A stretch of DNA of 64,000 nt from Dichotomocladium elegans (lineage: Eukaryota > Mucoromycota > Mucoromycetes > Mucorales > Lichtheimiaceae). The stretch covers positions 372,001 to 436,000 of the forward strand of contig JAIXMN010000027.1 in assembly GCA_025716815.1 (NCBI GenBank), in the 5' to 3' direction. Below the pieces are notes generated by a model. That model worked only from the letters and a program-made list of their open reading frames with translations. It was not told where the DNA came from and made no database searches. The number at the start of each line of letters is the position of its first letter. Within the stretch, counting starts at the first letter, position 1. The translations under genes were made by a program, and so were the position numbers. Below, piece by piece: positions 41,431 through 50,844 of this stretch.

Positions 41431-41816
41431 TGTCGTATCCACGACTATTTTCTTACCTAACAGCAGTGTCCCTGGATTATACGGGACATCAACACTTTGT
41501 TTCACTCTTCGAGCGCCGTTATCATAATTACTCTCGCGCTATCCGGATTCATAATTTATATCCCGGACCTGTCTCAGGACGCAGTTATAATCACAAGGGT
41601 AAATGATGAACTTCTTTATCAACCTTTTAACTGGTCCACCGTCCCGGGAGACCGCCTAGATGATTATCCACACCCAGCCTCCAGAGTGACCGTTTTGATA
41701 AGCACTTCTTATAAATAGGCCCATTATTGGCACTTAATAAAAAACAATCCTTTTGCGAGTCTCACAGAATCATATTCTGTCTCTTTTTACTTTCTTAAAA
41801 ACCCCTTGATTCCACA
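41431..41816 (+). repeat. E9 5' LTR (386 bp)
   Basis: TGTCGTATCC..GATTCCACA; TATA-like CTTATAAATAGG near 41710. Confidence 0.95.
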
Positions 41817-41821
41817 TTTTT

Positions 41822-41829
41822 TTCTGTGA
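41822..41829 (+). promoter_or_regulatory. E9 candidate self-priming site
   Basis: TTCTGTGA after the LTR is the reverse complement of TCACAGAA at 41762-41769, again just after gagtc as in E4, although the sequences differ. Confidence 0.5.
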
Positions 41830-41853
41830 ATTCTCACTTACCCTTATTTTGCA

Positions 41854-44800
41854 ATGTCCTTCAACAACGCTTCTGCTTCTCCTGCCTCTGGAGCCATCCA
41901 AGACGTCCATGTGGATCACAGCCAGAACGATGGAGCGTTCCATGATCCCAACTCCCCGGCTCACACGGAGATTGACATGATCATCGACAGCGCAATGACG
42001 GCCGCGGGTATCTCCCCTTCTGCCCGTGCTGAAAAAGCGATCCGGACTCTCAACGCTCGTGCTGCTTCTTTGGCAGAGCAGTTGGCCTTAGGCGCCACAT
42101 CGGAGGAACGTCAGGCCATCCACCAAGAGTTCGAGGCAATCACTCGCGACCTCCAGCTGTTAAACTCGGCCAGCCATTTGGTTTCGGCCAATGCAAGAAC
42201 CAGCCCATCGACTCAAGTTCGGGTGCCTGCAGACTTACCTGCACTTCAGTGGGCAGACAACATCCACGCCCCCAACAAGACCGTCTTCGGCAGTGTGGAC
42301 GAGTGTTTGGACTCGTTTGAGGACGTGGTTGCCTCATGGCAATACGACGCCAATGACGTTTGGCCTCTATTTGTCCCACGCATGCTTTCACCTGAGCAAC
42401 GCTACTGGTTTGGTGCAAATCTGAAGCCGTACCCCCATCTTCCGTGGTCCAAGGTGCGAGCTATTATCATCTCTCGATATGGTGTTCAAGACACGGAACG
42501 CAAGGTGCAGAAGTTGCGCGAACTGCTTCGCATGCGCATGAACCGCAACGAATCGGTTGAACTTTTCACTGACCGGTTTAATCGGGTGCGTCGCGAGGCT
42601 GGTCTGGCAAATGACCTTACAACCACAACCATCTTCATTGAGGCCTTGTTACCGGAATTGGCCAAACACGTCATGATCGGCCAAGTTAACGTTCCAGTGG
42701 AGATGCGCTCAACGATCGAGCAGGCCGCCGCTATGGCGCGCAGCCTCTATTCCAGTGTCGTGCTGTCAATGCACAGCAAGGAGTTAACCAACGAGCAACC
42801 GACACAAACCACTCGCGCTCCGTCACCTGGTTCCGTCGCCGCCCCAAGGAACAAAACAAAGGCCACGACGAAATTTTGCCGCCTGCATGGCAAAGGACGA
42901 CATTCCACCAGTGATTGTCGACAACTGGCAGCTGGTGCCGTGCCCCGCTCACAAGGAAACCGGGTGTCAAAACCGTCCACGTCGTCATCTGTTGCATCTG
43001 CCGCTTCCGTCGCCGCGTCAACAATAACAAAGAGCGAAAGTGACAAGAATTGTTTCCGCTGTGGTGAGCCCGGTTGGACGCGCAGTCACAAGTGCCGCGT
43101 CAACCACTTGGCAATACGCTCAGCCACATTGGCAATGTCCGCTCCTGCTTCCGCTCCTGCCTCTGTTTCTCGTGTCCCTGCTACCGCTTCTGGAAGCGTA
43201 GTGGCTGTTCCAGTGGGTGCAGTTCCCGCTGCTGTTCCAGCTGGCCTTACGCCTGCTGCTGTCCCTATGGAGACCGATATCTCCATGGCTGACGTGTCTG
43301 CGTCGTTGAACCAGGCATGTGCTGACTGTAAGTCATTATCTGCTTTGCAACAGTACTCTCTCCAGAGGACTAACACGTATTACGTACCTATCACTTTACA
43401 GGAGACTGATTTATGGGCCTTTGTGGACTCTGGTGCCACCTTCAGCGCCATCTCTCCTTCGCTGGCCGCACAGCTGGGCATCCAAGTTTCCACCGTTTCT
43501 GGAACGATCGGATTAGCTCACCCTGGTCATAGCATTAATAGAATTGGTACCACGTCTGCAATAAAAGTCCTTCACAACGGAATTACTGTTTCGCACTCTT
43601 TTGAAGTTATGACACTTAATTGTGAAGCCGATGTTTCCATTGGCACTGATCTCATGCCACTTATTGGTATATTTCTTGGAGGTCTCGCCCATTGCTGGCA
43701 TCGCTCCACTTTACCCTCTCCTTCTGAGGACATTGATTTGCCTACGCCAAATGATTCTCCGGCTGGCACACCTGAGGAGCATTCTCGCTTCTTGGCTGAC
43801 ATTGAACCATTTCTTCAGGAAAACGCATCCATTCCGCCGTCTTCGTTTTGTACTATTCCGGAATCTGTTGTTTATTTGCATACTCCTGCTGGCAAAGTCG
43901 TGAGCCGCCGACAATATCCATTAGCTGACAAGCTGATTCCTCTTCTGCAGGAACACATTGATAATTGGCTTGCTGATGGGATCATTCGTCCTGCTCCAGC
44001 TGGTTCTGGTTGGAATAGCCCCATGACTTTCGCTCCTAAGAAGGATTCCCAGGGAAACCCGACTGCATTTCGTCCCTGCCTGGATCCACGCTTGATCAAT
44101 AACTTGCTTCCTGATAGCAGTTATCCTGTTCCACTCATTCGATCGATTTTCCAACGAATGAAGGGTGCTACGGTGTTCACAACTCTGGATTTGAAGAGCG
44201 CATTTCATCGCTTCAAGATTCATGAGGAGCATCAGCACAAAACCACCTTCACATTCAAGGATCGACAGTACTGTTTTGTTGGCGCACCTTTTGGTCTCAA
44301 GTTTCTTTCGAGCCAATTTCAACGTGTAATGCACATTGTTTTCGACAACATGCCCAACGCAGTCACTTACATCGATGACATTATTATCTTTTCGAACAAT
44401 TTATCTGACCACGTGTTACACGTGCAGGAGGCTATCAGACGTCTCTCTGAGGTTAACTTGGTTCTCAATCCGGAAAAATCGCATTTGGCACAATCCGCCG
44501 TTTATTTATTGGGCTTTTGTGTAAGTGCCAGGGGTGTCAATTTGGACCCTCGGAAAATTTGCAATGTGGACCAGATCCCTGTGCCCACGACAGGCCATGA
44601 CATTCAGAAATTTTTGGGCCTCGTCAATTACTTCCGCGATCACATTCCGAACGTTGCTGTCCTCACTTCTCCTTTGGACCGTCTACGCAACGCTAAACAG
44701 CTTTCAGGATTATGGACACAACACCATCTTCATGCATTTAATGCTATCAAGGCTGCTCTCCATGCTGCTCCTGTGTTGAGCTATCCGGATGAGACTTTGC

Positions 44801-46674
44801 CCTACCATGTTGCCACAGATGCTTCTGACACTGGCATAGGTTGCTGTCTTTATCAAATCCAGAACAATCAGTACCGTTATATTGGTTTCATGGCGCGTGC
44901 TCTGAACAAAGCTGAACGTTCTTATTCCACTACGAAACGTGAGCTTCTCGCTGTTGTATATGCTCTTAAGAAGTTTCACTCGTTTTTGTGGGGCAACAAA
45001 TTCACTCTTTACACCGACCATCGTGCTCTAACGTTTCTGCACACTCAACCAATTGCCAATCCGATGATGGTGAACTGGTTCGACACGTTGTGTGATTACA
45101 ACTTTCAGGTTGTTCATATTCCTGGCATCACCAACATTCTACCGGATACTCTCAGTCGCCTCTTCTCTCCGAAGAAGCTGGTGGGGGGTAATATCTCCGA
45201 AACCATTGGTCGCACCCCTACTTTGGGCAGTTTAAAACCTGTACGCCCTACAAGCAATGCTGAACCGCTTCTTCAGCGTTCTGCTTCTGCTACGCCTTTG
45301 GACTTCATGACGCCTCCTGAGGAAGAACGTCCCATATTATTAGAAAAGGCTCATCTCAATGGTCACTTTGGTGCTGATACAATCGTGACTGAGTTGCACA
45401 AAGAAGGTATACATTGGACTAACTTGAAGAGAGATGCTCTCAATACCGTTGCCAAGTGTCAAGCGTGCCAACGCTACAACATCGGCAAACACGGTTACCA
45501 CCCTTTACGCAACATTACCGCAGACAAGCCAGGTGATCACTGGGCTATTGATCTGTGCGAGTTTAACGCCACTTCTCCATCTGGCAATAATTATGTTTTG
45601 GTCATGGTAGACGTCTTCTCGAGATTCTGCATTCTTCGAGCTATACCTGACAAATCGGCTCTCTCAATCGCTAAGCAACTCATCCACGTCTTTTGTGACT
45701 ATGGCTTTCCGAAGATCTTACAGTCAGACAATGGTACAGAGTTTGTAAACGAATTAGTACGCCTTGTGGTGGAACATTCCGGAATTGATCATCGTCTTGT
45801 CACACCCTATAATCCGCGTGCCAATGGCTTGGCTGAGCGTTGGGTACAAACGGCTAAAGCAACAGTCATCAAGAGGTTAGAAGGAAAAACAGAGGATTGG
45901 GATATGTATCTTCCCAGTGCACAATTAGCTATCAACAGCAAACACACATCGCTGCACGACTCTCGTCCTTTCTCTCTCATGTTTGCCCGACAGCCTAATC
46001 TCTGGCAGGACTACTCAAGCGTCGAAGTCGCCGATATCAACGATGCGACACGAGCTGCAGACACCCGTGAACATTACATGAACGAGGTCGTCATTCCAGC
46101 TATCTCTGAACGTGTCAAAGCTCTTCACGAGGCCCAGCAAGGGAAATTCAACAGCAAACATCGCATCTTAAGCGAATTCCCTGTTGGTAGCAAGGTCATG
46201 ATCCTAAATGTCAACAGGAAGAAAAAGACCGATCCTCGTTACGAAGGTCCATTTACAGTGCATGGTCGTCGCAGACATGGTGGACCCTACACTTTGACTG
46301 ATGAAACGGGTTCCTTGCTTTCACGCGACATTCCACCTTCCCACATTAAGCTGATCTCACAAGACAGCATTGCTTCGGGCGATGACTTTTACGAGACTCA
46401 GGCAATAGTGGATCACAAGGGCTCACCTGGCAACTACCTCTACCGTGTCCGATGGAAAGGCTATGAGCCAAAGGATGACACATGGGAGCCAGCCGAGCAT
46501 TTCAACGATCTTAAGCTGATCAATGAATACTGGAATCGCCGCAATCCGACACCACGCACAAGTCATCAAGCAACTGCGCAACATTTGGCTACAGCGTCAA
46601 TGACAGAGCCAGATAAACGCAACACGCTGCCTACACGTCGCTCTGATCGACAGGCAAAACGCAGACGCACTTAG
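41854..46674 (+). CDS. gag-pol: E9 complete Gag-Pol polyprotein with chromodomain
   Basis: 1606 residues in one frame. Gag to about 400 has a capsid-like region (FGSVDECLDSFEDVVASWQ .. RYWFGANLKPY) and a variant zinc knuckle CFRCGEPGWTRSHKC near 400. Protease: FVDSGATFSAIS (DSGA at 525). RT: TYIDDIIIFS (YIDD 839-842). RNase H: ATDASDTGIGCCLY, YTDHRALTFL. Integrase: zinc finger HFGADTIVTELH..CQACQRY (about 1170-1206), AIDLCEF, LQSDNGTEF, RANGLAERWVQT. Chromodomain about 1513-1563 with YRVRWKGYEPKDDTWEP. The basic tail RRSDRQAKRRRT may be a nuclear signal. The ATG at 41854 is the first in frame. Everything needed for transposition seems present. Confidence 0.95.
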   Translation: MSFNNASASPASGAIQDVHVDHSQNDGAFHDPNSPAHTEIDMIIDSAMTAAGISPSARAEKAIRTLNARAASLAEQLALGATSEERQAIHQEFEAITRDLQLLNSASHLVSANARTSPSTQVRVPADLPALQWADNIHAPNKTVFGSVDECLDSFEDVVASWQYDANDVWPLFVPRMLSPEQRYWFGANLKPYPHLPWSKVRAIIISRYGVQDTERKVQKLRELLRMRMNRNESVELFTDRFNRVRREAGLANDLTTTTIFIEALLPELAKHVMIGQVNVPVEMRSTIEQAAAMARSLYSSVVLSMHSKELTNEQPTQTTRAPSPGSVAAPRNKTKATTKFCRLHGKGRHSTSDCRQLAAGAVPRSQGNRVSKPSTSSSVASAASVAASTITKSESDKNCFRCGEPGWTRSHKCRVNHLAIRSATLAMSAPASAPASVSRVPATASGSVVAVPVGAVPAAVPAGLTPAAVPMETDISMADVSASLNQACADCKSLSALQQYSLQRTNTYYVPITLQETDLWAFVDSGATFSAISPSLAAQLGIQVSTVSGTIGLAHPGHSINRIGTTSAIKVLHNGITVSHSFEVMTLNCEADVSIGTDLMPLIGIFLGGLAHCWHRSTLPSPSEDIDLPTPNDSPAGTPEEHSRFLADIEPFLQENASIPPSSFCTIPESVVYLHTPAGKVVSRRQYPLADKLIPLLQEHIDNWLADGIIRPAPAGSGWNSPMTFAPKKDSQGNPTAFRPCLDPRLINNLLPDSSYPVPLIRSIFQRMKGATVFTTLDLKSAFHRFKIHEEHQHKTTFTFKDRQYCFVGAPFGLKFLSSQFQRVMHIVFDNMPNAVTYIDDIIIFSNNLSDHVLHVQEAIRRLSEVNLVLNPEKSHLAQSAVYLLGFCVSARGVNLDPRKICNVDQIPVPTTGHDIQKFLGLVNYFRDHIPNVAVLTSPLDRLRNAKQLSGLWTQHHLHAFNAIKAALHAAPVLSYPDETLPYHVATDASDTGIGCCLYQIQNNQYRYIGFMARALNKAERSYSTTKRELLAVVYALKKFHSFLWGNKFTLYTDHRALTFLHTQPIANPMMVNWFDTLCDYNFQVVHIPGITNILPDTLSRLFSPKKLVGGNISETIGRTPTLGSLKPVRPTSNAEPLLQRSASATPLDFMTPPEEERPILLEKAHLNGHFGADTIVTELHKEGIHWTNLKRDALNTVAKCQACQRYNIGKHGYHPLRNITADKPGDHWAIDLCEFNATSPSGNNYVLVMVDVFSRFCILRAIPDKSALSIAKQLIHVFCDYGFPKILQSDNGTEFVNELVRLVVEHSGIDHRLVTPYNPRANGLAERWVQTAKATVIKRLEGKTEDWDMYLPSAQLAINSKHTSLHDSRPFSLMFARQPNLWQDYSSVEVADINDATRAADTREHYMNEVVIPAISERVKALHEAQQGKFNSKHRILSEFPVGSKVMILNVNRKKKTDPRYEGPFTVHGRRRHGGPYTLTDETGSLLSRDIPPSHIKLISQDSIASGDDFYETQAIVDHKGSPGNYLYRVRWKGYEPKDDTWEPAEHFNDLKLINEYWNRRNPTPRTSHQATAQHLATASMTEPDKRNTLPTRRSDRQAKRRRT
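45178..45192 (+). promoter_or_regulatory. E9 candidate central polypurine tract
   Basis: CTGGTGGGGGGTAAT, an exact 15-bp copy of the 3' tract, between RNase H and integrase. Confidence 0.55.
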
Positions 46675-46794
46675 GCACGTCTTTTTCCCTTCACTTTTTC
46701 TCCCACAGGGTTTTTACTTCTTTAAGGGTTTTTTCCAGACAACGCCATTACTCATTATTTAGTGCTCTGATAACTTATCAACGGTTGACCCAAC

Positions 46795-46809
46795 CTGGTG
46801 GGGGGTAAT
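46795..46809 (+). promoter_or_regulatory. E9 3' polypurine tract
   Basis: CTGGTGGGGGGTAAT ending on the first T of the 3' LTR. Confidence 0.85.
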
Positions 46810-47194
46810 GTCGTATCCACGACTATTTTCTTACCTAACAGCAGTGTCCCTGGATTATACGGGACATCAACACTTTGTTTCACTCTTCGAGCGCCGTTAT
46901 CATAATTACTCTCGCGCTATCCGGATTCATAATTTATATCCCGGACCTGTCTCAGGACGCAGTTATAATCACAAGGGTAAATGATGAACTTCTTTATCAA
47001 CCTTTTAACTGGTCCACCGTCCCGGGAGACCGCCTAGATGATTATCCACACCCAGCCTCCAGAGTGACCGTTTTGATAAGCACTTCTTATAAATAGGCCC
47101 ATTATTGGCACTTAATAAAAAACAATCCTTTTGCGAGTCTCACAGAATCATATTCTGTCTCTTTTTACTTTCTTAAAAACCCCTTGATTCCACA
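46809..47194 (+). repeat. E9 3' LTR (386 bp)
   Basis: Copy of 41431-41816. Confidence 0.95.
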
Positions 47195-49335
47195 CTTGTA
47201 GTTGTACATTGAGGGCCATCACGTCTTGATAGGATATCTGGGACATGATTTTCCTTGCCTGGTTTGTAACGGATCTCAGGGTCATAAAGCTCAAGCTCAG
47301 CTATCCATCTTGTAAGCGTTGTTGTGGGTTTGGATTGTGTTCGGAAATAGCGCAAAGGATGATGATCAGTATATACCACATAGGGGCGACCATCGATGAA
47401 GCAACGCCATGTTCGTAATGCATGAAGAATTCCAAGCAATTCCCGCTCTTGTGCAGGATACGATCTCTCCGCCGGTGACAACTTTTTTGATTCGAATGCC
47501 ACAGGATGCATCAAACCATCATCGCCTTCTTGAGAAAGGACTGCACCCACTCCATAATCACACGCATCGGTTTCCACAACAAAAGGCTTATCCGGATTGG
47601 GAGCAATGAGAATAGGAGCTAACGACATGCACCACTTGACGTGATCAAAAGCTTCTTGGCAACGATTGCTCCATTCAATGGCACGCAACTTATGCCCTGT
47701 ACCCTGAGTGAGATCAGTCAAAGCAGCTGCGATACTTGCGAAATTCTTGATGAAGCGCTGATAGTGTGATGCAAGTCCAACAAATTGTCGCACCTCTCGA
47801 ACATTCGTTGGCACAGGCCATGATTGGATTGCAGCCACCTTGGATTTGGAAGGTAGTATGCCTTGATCACTGATATGGAAGCCAACAAATTCTATTTCTC
47901 GCTTGTTGAATTCACACTTCTTCAAATTTGCATACAGCTGGGCCTTGCGCAAACATTCCAATACTTGTTGAACATGCTTGATATGATCTTCTTGTGTGCG
48001 ACTAAAAACGAGAATGTCATCAAGGTACACTAAGGCAAACTTATCAAGATACTCGCCTAGGATGGTGTTCATCAAACGCTGAAATGTTGGTGGTGCATTC
48101 GTGAGACCAAAGGGTAAGACCAGGAACTCGTATGATCCATAGCGAGTATTAAAGGCAGTCTTAGGGACATCCTCCTCTCGGATTCGCACCTGATGGTAGC
48201 CACTCTTGAGATCGATACTTGTAAAGAAACGCGCACCACGCAATCGCTCCAGACACTCATCGATTCTTGGTAAGGGATGGCCATTACGTTTGGTCACTTG
48301 GTTAATGGCACGATAATCAATGCATAGCCTCATGCTGCCATCTTTCTTTCTCACAAACAGAACCGGAGCTCCCCAAGGAGATGCACTTGGTCGCACCAAT
48401 CCTAGATCCAGCAATTCGCCAAGCTGTTTACGTAACTCGTCAAGTTCTCGTGGGCTCATTTTAAAAGGCGGTTTGTTGATGGGCCGTGCGTCACCAGTAT
48501 CAATGACATGTTCCACTTGCCGTATTGGAGGAAGGCCTGGAAGTGAATTTCGGAACACATTACCATATTCCTTGATCATTGCCTTGAATGCATCATTATC
48601 AACATCATTGCTTGAATTGCGAGTCGATGCAGTGAACAAGAGGAACATTTCAGATATCTCCTTTTTCCGTGAGTATCGTTGCACCTGACGCTGTGAGATC
48701 AAGTATGCTAACTTTGGGATGGGGCGAACTTGACTAGGCTCCAAAATGAAGGTCTTGCCGTGATATTTGATTTCCCAGCTATCATGACGCCAATGTGGAA
48801 TTGGTTCTACAGCCTTGAACCAATCTTGACCAAGGATGAGATCGAATTTTGTATCCAACACATATGCACGCCAAGGAACGACACAGCCATTGACAACACT
48901 CAACTCAAAGGAAGCACGGGCATAGATACCGATTGAATGACCACCAGCGGTTTCTACTTCTCTGCCAACAACTTGCTCAGTTGTGACATGTGAACAGAGC
49001 CGAGGTGAGATGTAGGATGTGCTGGCTCCTGTATCTAGTAAGACATTTACTAATTGCCCATTGCAAGTCATTGAATACAGGGGAAGATCGGTTTCCTTTA
49101 TTGAGTTGAGCTTATCAATACGCCATATGTCATCCTCTATACTGGTTGTTCCATCGATTGAGTCACGCAAGTCAATGAGTGGTTCTTCCTCCAAAGGTTC
49201 TTGATGTTGTTGCTTTCCTTCCTTGTCATCGGGATCCATGGCCGTGGCTTCTTGATGGTCTTCCATAGGCTTCACCATGTTAAGGGACTGGACAGCGCGT
49301 GACGAGCGTCCCTTCAGACTCGCCACGCTTTGCCT
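47195..49335 (-). CDS. pol: E8 Pol: protease, RT, RNase H (5' part)
   Basis: Open from the slippery site 49335-49341 (Pol frame HPAFKRQSVASLKGR). Protease shows VLLDTGASTSYIS (DTGA, the others have DSGA), RT DLGLVRPSASPWGAP and VYLDDILVFS, RNase H ETDACDYGVGAVLS, YTDHHPLRYF and VPDILSRRDGPQC. At 47195 it is cut by E9; without it the frame runs on in phase into the integrase at 41430. The raw frame ends at 47173 inside the E9 LTR. Confidence 0.92.
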
Positions 49336-50342
49336 TTTAAAGGCTGGATGTTCTTGTCGCTGAAACGTGGAGAAGGGCATTGTCGAGCGATATGTCCATA
49401 ACCTTGGCAATTATGGCATTGAATGGTTCCCGAGCATTTACCAAAACCACGACTATTGTTCTTGCGATTATTGTACAAGGCATCCAAATCCATCGGTGTT
49501 GGGCCATCACTGGTGGATCGTGTTGCTTGGGTGTTGCCTTGGAAACTGTAATCGCCATGGTGATTGTTGTATCCATATCTTGGGTTGTTGTAGGATGAAT
49601 CTCGTATGCCTCTAGCACACTCAACGGTGGCTTCGTATGCTTCTGCTGCCGAATAGGCGGCCTTGAGAGTGGTAGGTGCTTTAAGGAATACTTGTAGACG
49701 TGGTTCATATTGTAGTCCTTGAATAAATTGATGCACGGCGTCTTCTTCAAACATATCTGGGAGATCCAACATGATATTACAGAATTCAATGATATAATCA
49801 CGGATGCTGTTGTGCTGTCTTAGCTTCTCCAATCGTTGTCTTGCCAACTGAGTAGCGTTACTTGGTCGAAATTCCTTGCGAAAAAGATCCTTGAAATCGC
49901 TCCAATCCTTAGGTGCTTCATGTTCTCCAGTATCCTCGTCAATGGACTTCTCAAGATGTCTCCACCACGTGGCGGCCGAATCTCTCAGTAGGGTTGATGC
50001 AAAGAGAACACGCTCTTGATCATTGAGACGGGTAAGTTGACAATACTTCTCCACCGTATGCAACCATGCTTCGACTGCTCCAGGTGAACGTTCACCACGA
50101 AATACATCAGGTTGTACGGGTTTGATATTGCTTGTTGTCAATCCAGGACTTGCTTGTGCTTCTCTTCTTAAAAGGATCAGCTCTTCTTGTTGACTGCGTA
50201 GTTGCTCTAGTATGACTTGAATGATCGCCAGGTCGTTCATGCCTTGGTTCACAGTAGTTTCAACAATGGATACTTCTTCTTCGTCTGATTCAGGAACTTC
50301 TTGTCTTGGTGTATGATAGCTTTGATGGTGGATAGGATTCAT
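49314..50342 (-). CDS. gag: E8 Gag
   Basis: A 342-residue intact Gag starting at the ATG inside the PBS. After an acidic N-terminal arm (ESDEEEVSIVE) come a coiled Leu/Gln segment (IQVILEQLRSQQEELILLR), the capsid-like domain (VEAWLHTVEKYCQL .. [10 protein letters not shown] .. SDFKDLFRKEFRPSN .. RDYIIEFCNIMLDLPDM), and one zinc knuckle CHNCQGYGHIARQC. It ends TGA at 49314 beyond the slippery site. As E8 pol is damaged only by E9, this Gag was part of a working element until recently. Confidence 0.92.
   Translation of the reverse strand: MNPIHHQSYHTPRQEVPESDEEEVSIVETTVNQGMNDLAIIQVILEQLRSQQEELILLRREAQASPGLTTSNIKPVQPDVFRGERSPGAVEAWLHTVEKYCQLTRLNDQERVLFASTLLRDSAATWWRHLEKSIDEDTGEHEAPKDWSDFKDLFRKEFRPSNATQLARQRLEKLRQHNSIRDYIIEFCNIMLDLPDMFEEDAVHQFIQGLQYEPRLQVFLKAPTTLKAAYSAAEAYEATVECARGIRDSSYNNPRYGYNNHHGDYSFQGNTQATRSTSDGPTPMDLDALYNNRKNNSRGFGKCSGTIQCHNCQGYGHIARQCPSPRFSDKNIQPLKGKAWRV
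49335..49341 (-). promoter_or_regulatory. E8 -1 frameshift site T TTA AAA
   Basis: Gag frame CCT TTA AAA GGC; the -1 frame is open into pol. Confidence 0.82.
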
Positions 50343-50351
50343 CAGCTACCA
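50340..50351 (-). promoter_or_regulatory. E8 primer-binding site with embedded Gag start codon
   Basis: TGGTAGCTGATG on the minus strand; 50342-50340 is the Gag ATG. Confidence 0.85.
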
Positions 50352-50353
50352 AT

Positions 50354-50629
50354 TGTCATAATCAAGAATGGCTGCAAAGCAAGGCCAGGACAACAAATGA
50401 TAGAAGATGACTTTTTGCGAGAGATGAAGATGATGGTTTATTTTAGAATACAACATGTTCTTATATATGTGCGGGAGATGTAGATTCTAGAAACGAAGGG
50501 AAAGGGAAAGTGATGGAAAGCTGTGACTGTGTGTGATGTGTAAAGGAATATCAAGGAAAAAGGAATGTCATGGAATCATGGATCAGGATCATGTGATCTC
50601 GTCAAAAGGATAAAGAAGTATAGCCGACA
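50354..50629 (-). repeat. E8 5' LTR (276 bp)
   Basis: Intact copy of the split left LTR; two differences. Its right end leaves only three bases (att) before the E10 LTR. Confidence 0.92.
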
Positions 50630-50844
50630 ATTTGTCGACTTTTTGGCAGGTATATCTGTCATGGTCTGCTACTGGTTACACGGTACAGTCAAATGTGTAA
50701 CCTTTCTCGAAGGAGTACAATGCGTAGCCGTTTTGCTGAGCATTTGCTATCTGCTGAGCATTCACTATTTGCTGAGCATTATTGCTAAGGCATGTAATGC
50801 GCAGCCATTTAATATTTTCCCTTGTCAAGATGCTTAGCTACCTA

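Larger units (their letters stand above)
41431..47194 (+). mobile_element. E9: intact chromovirus, 5.8 kb, identical LTRs
   Basis: 386-bp LTRs (41431-41816, 46809-47194) appear identical; 5-bp TSD cttgt (41426-41430, 47195-47199). One uninterrupted 1606-codon polyprotein contains every expected domain. Two polypurine tracts with an identical 15-bp core lie at 45178-45192 and 46795-46809. It inserted in E8 pol between RNase H and integrase. Confidence 0.95.
8373..50629 (-). mobile_element. E8: Ty3/gypsy element, split by LTR-X, E7 and E9
   Basis: Removing later insertions joins a left LTR of 276 bp (8373-8377 + 34510-34526 + 39769-40022) to the internal region and to the right LTR at 50354-50629, also 276 bp, differing at two positions (both G to A in the right copy). 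On the minus strand it encodes Gag (50342-49314), protease-RT-RNase H (to 47195) and integrase (41430-40039). Apart from the E9 insertion (TSD cttgt) no frame break was seen. The flanks do not match as a TSD: tacg (8369-8372) versus attt (50630-50633). Confidence 0.88.

Noticed and set aside
41497..47096. A 73-codon ORF repeated exactly at 41497-41718 and 46875-47096
   Set aside because: It lies wholly within the two E9 LTRs, so the repeat is due to LTR identity and not to gene duplication.
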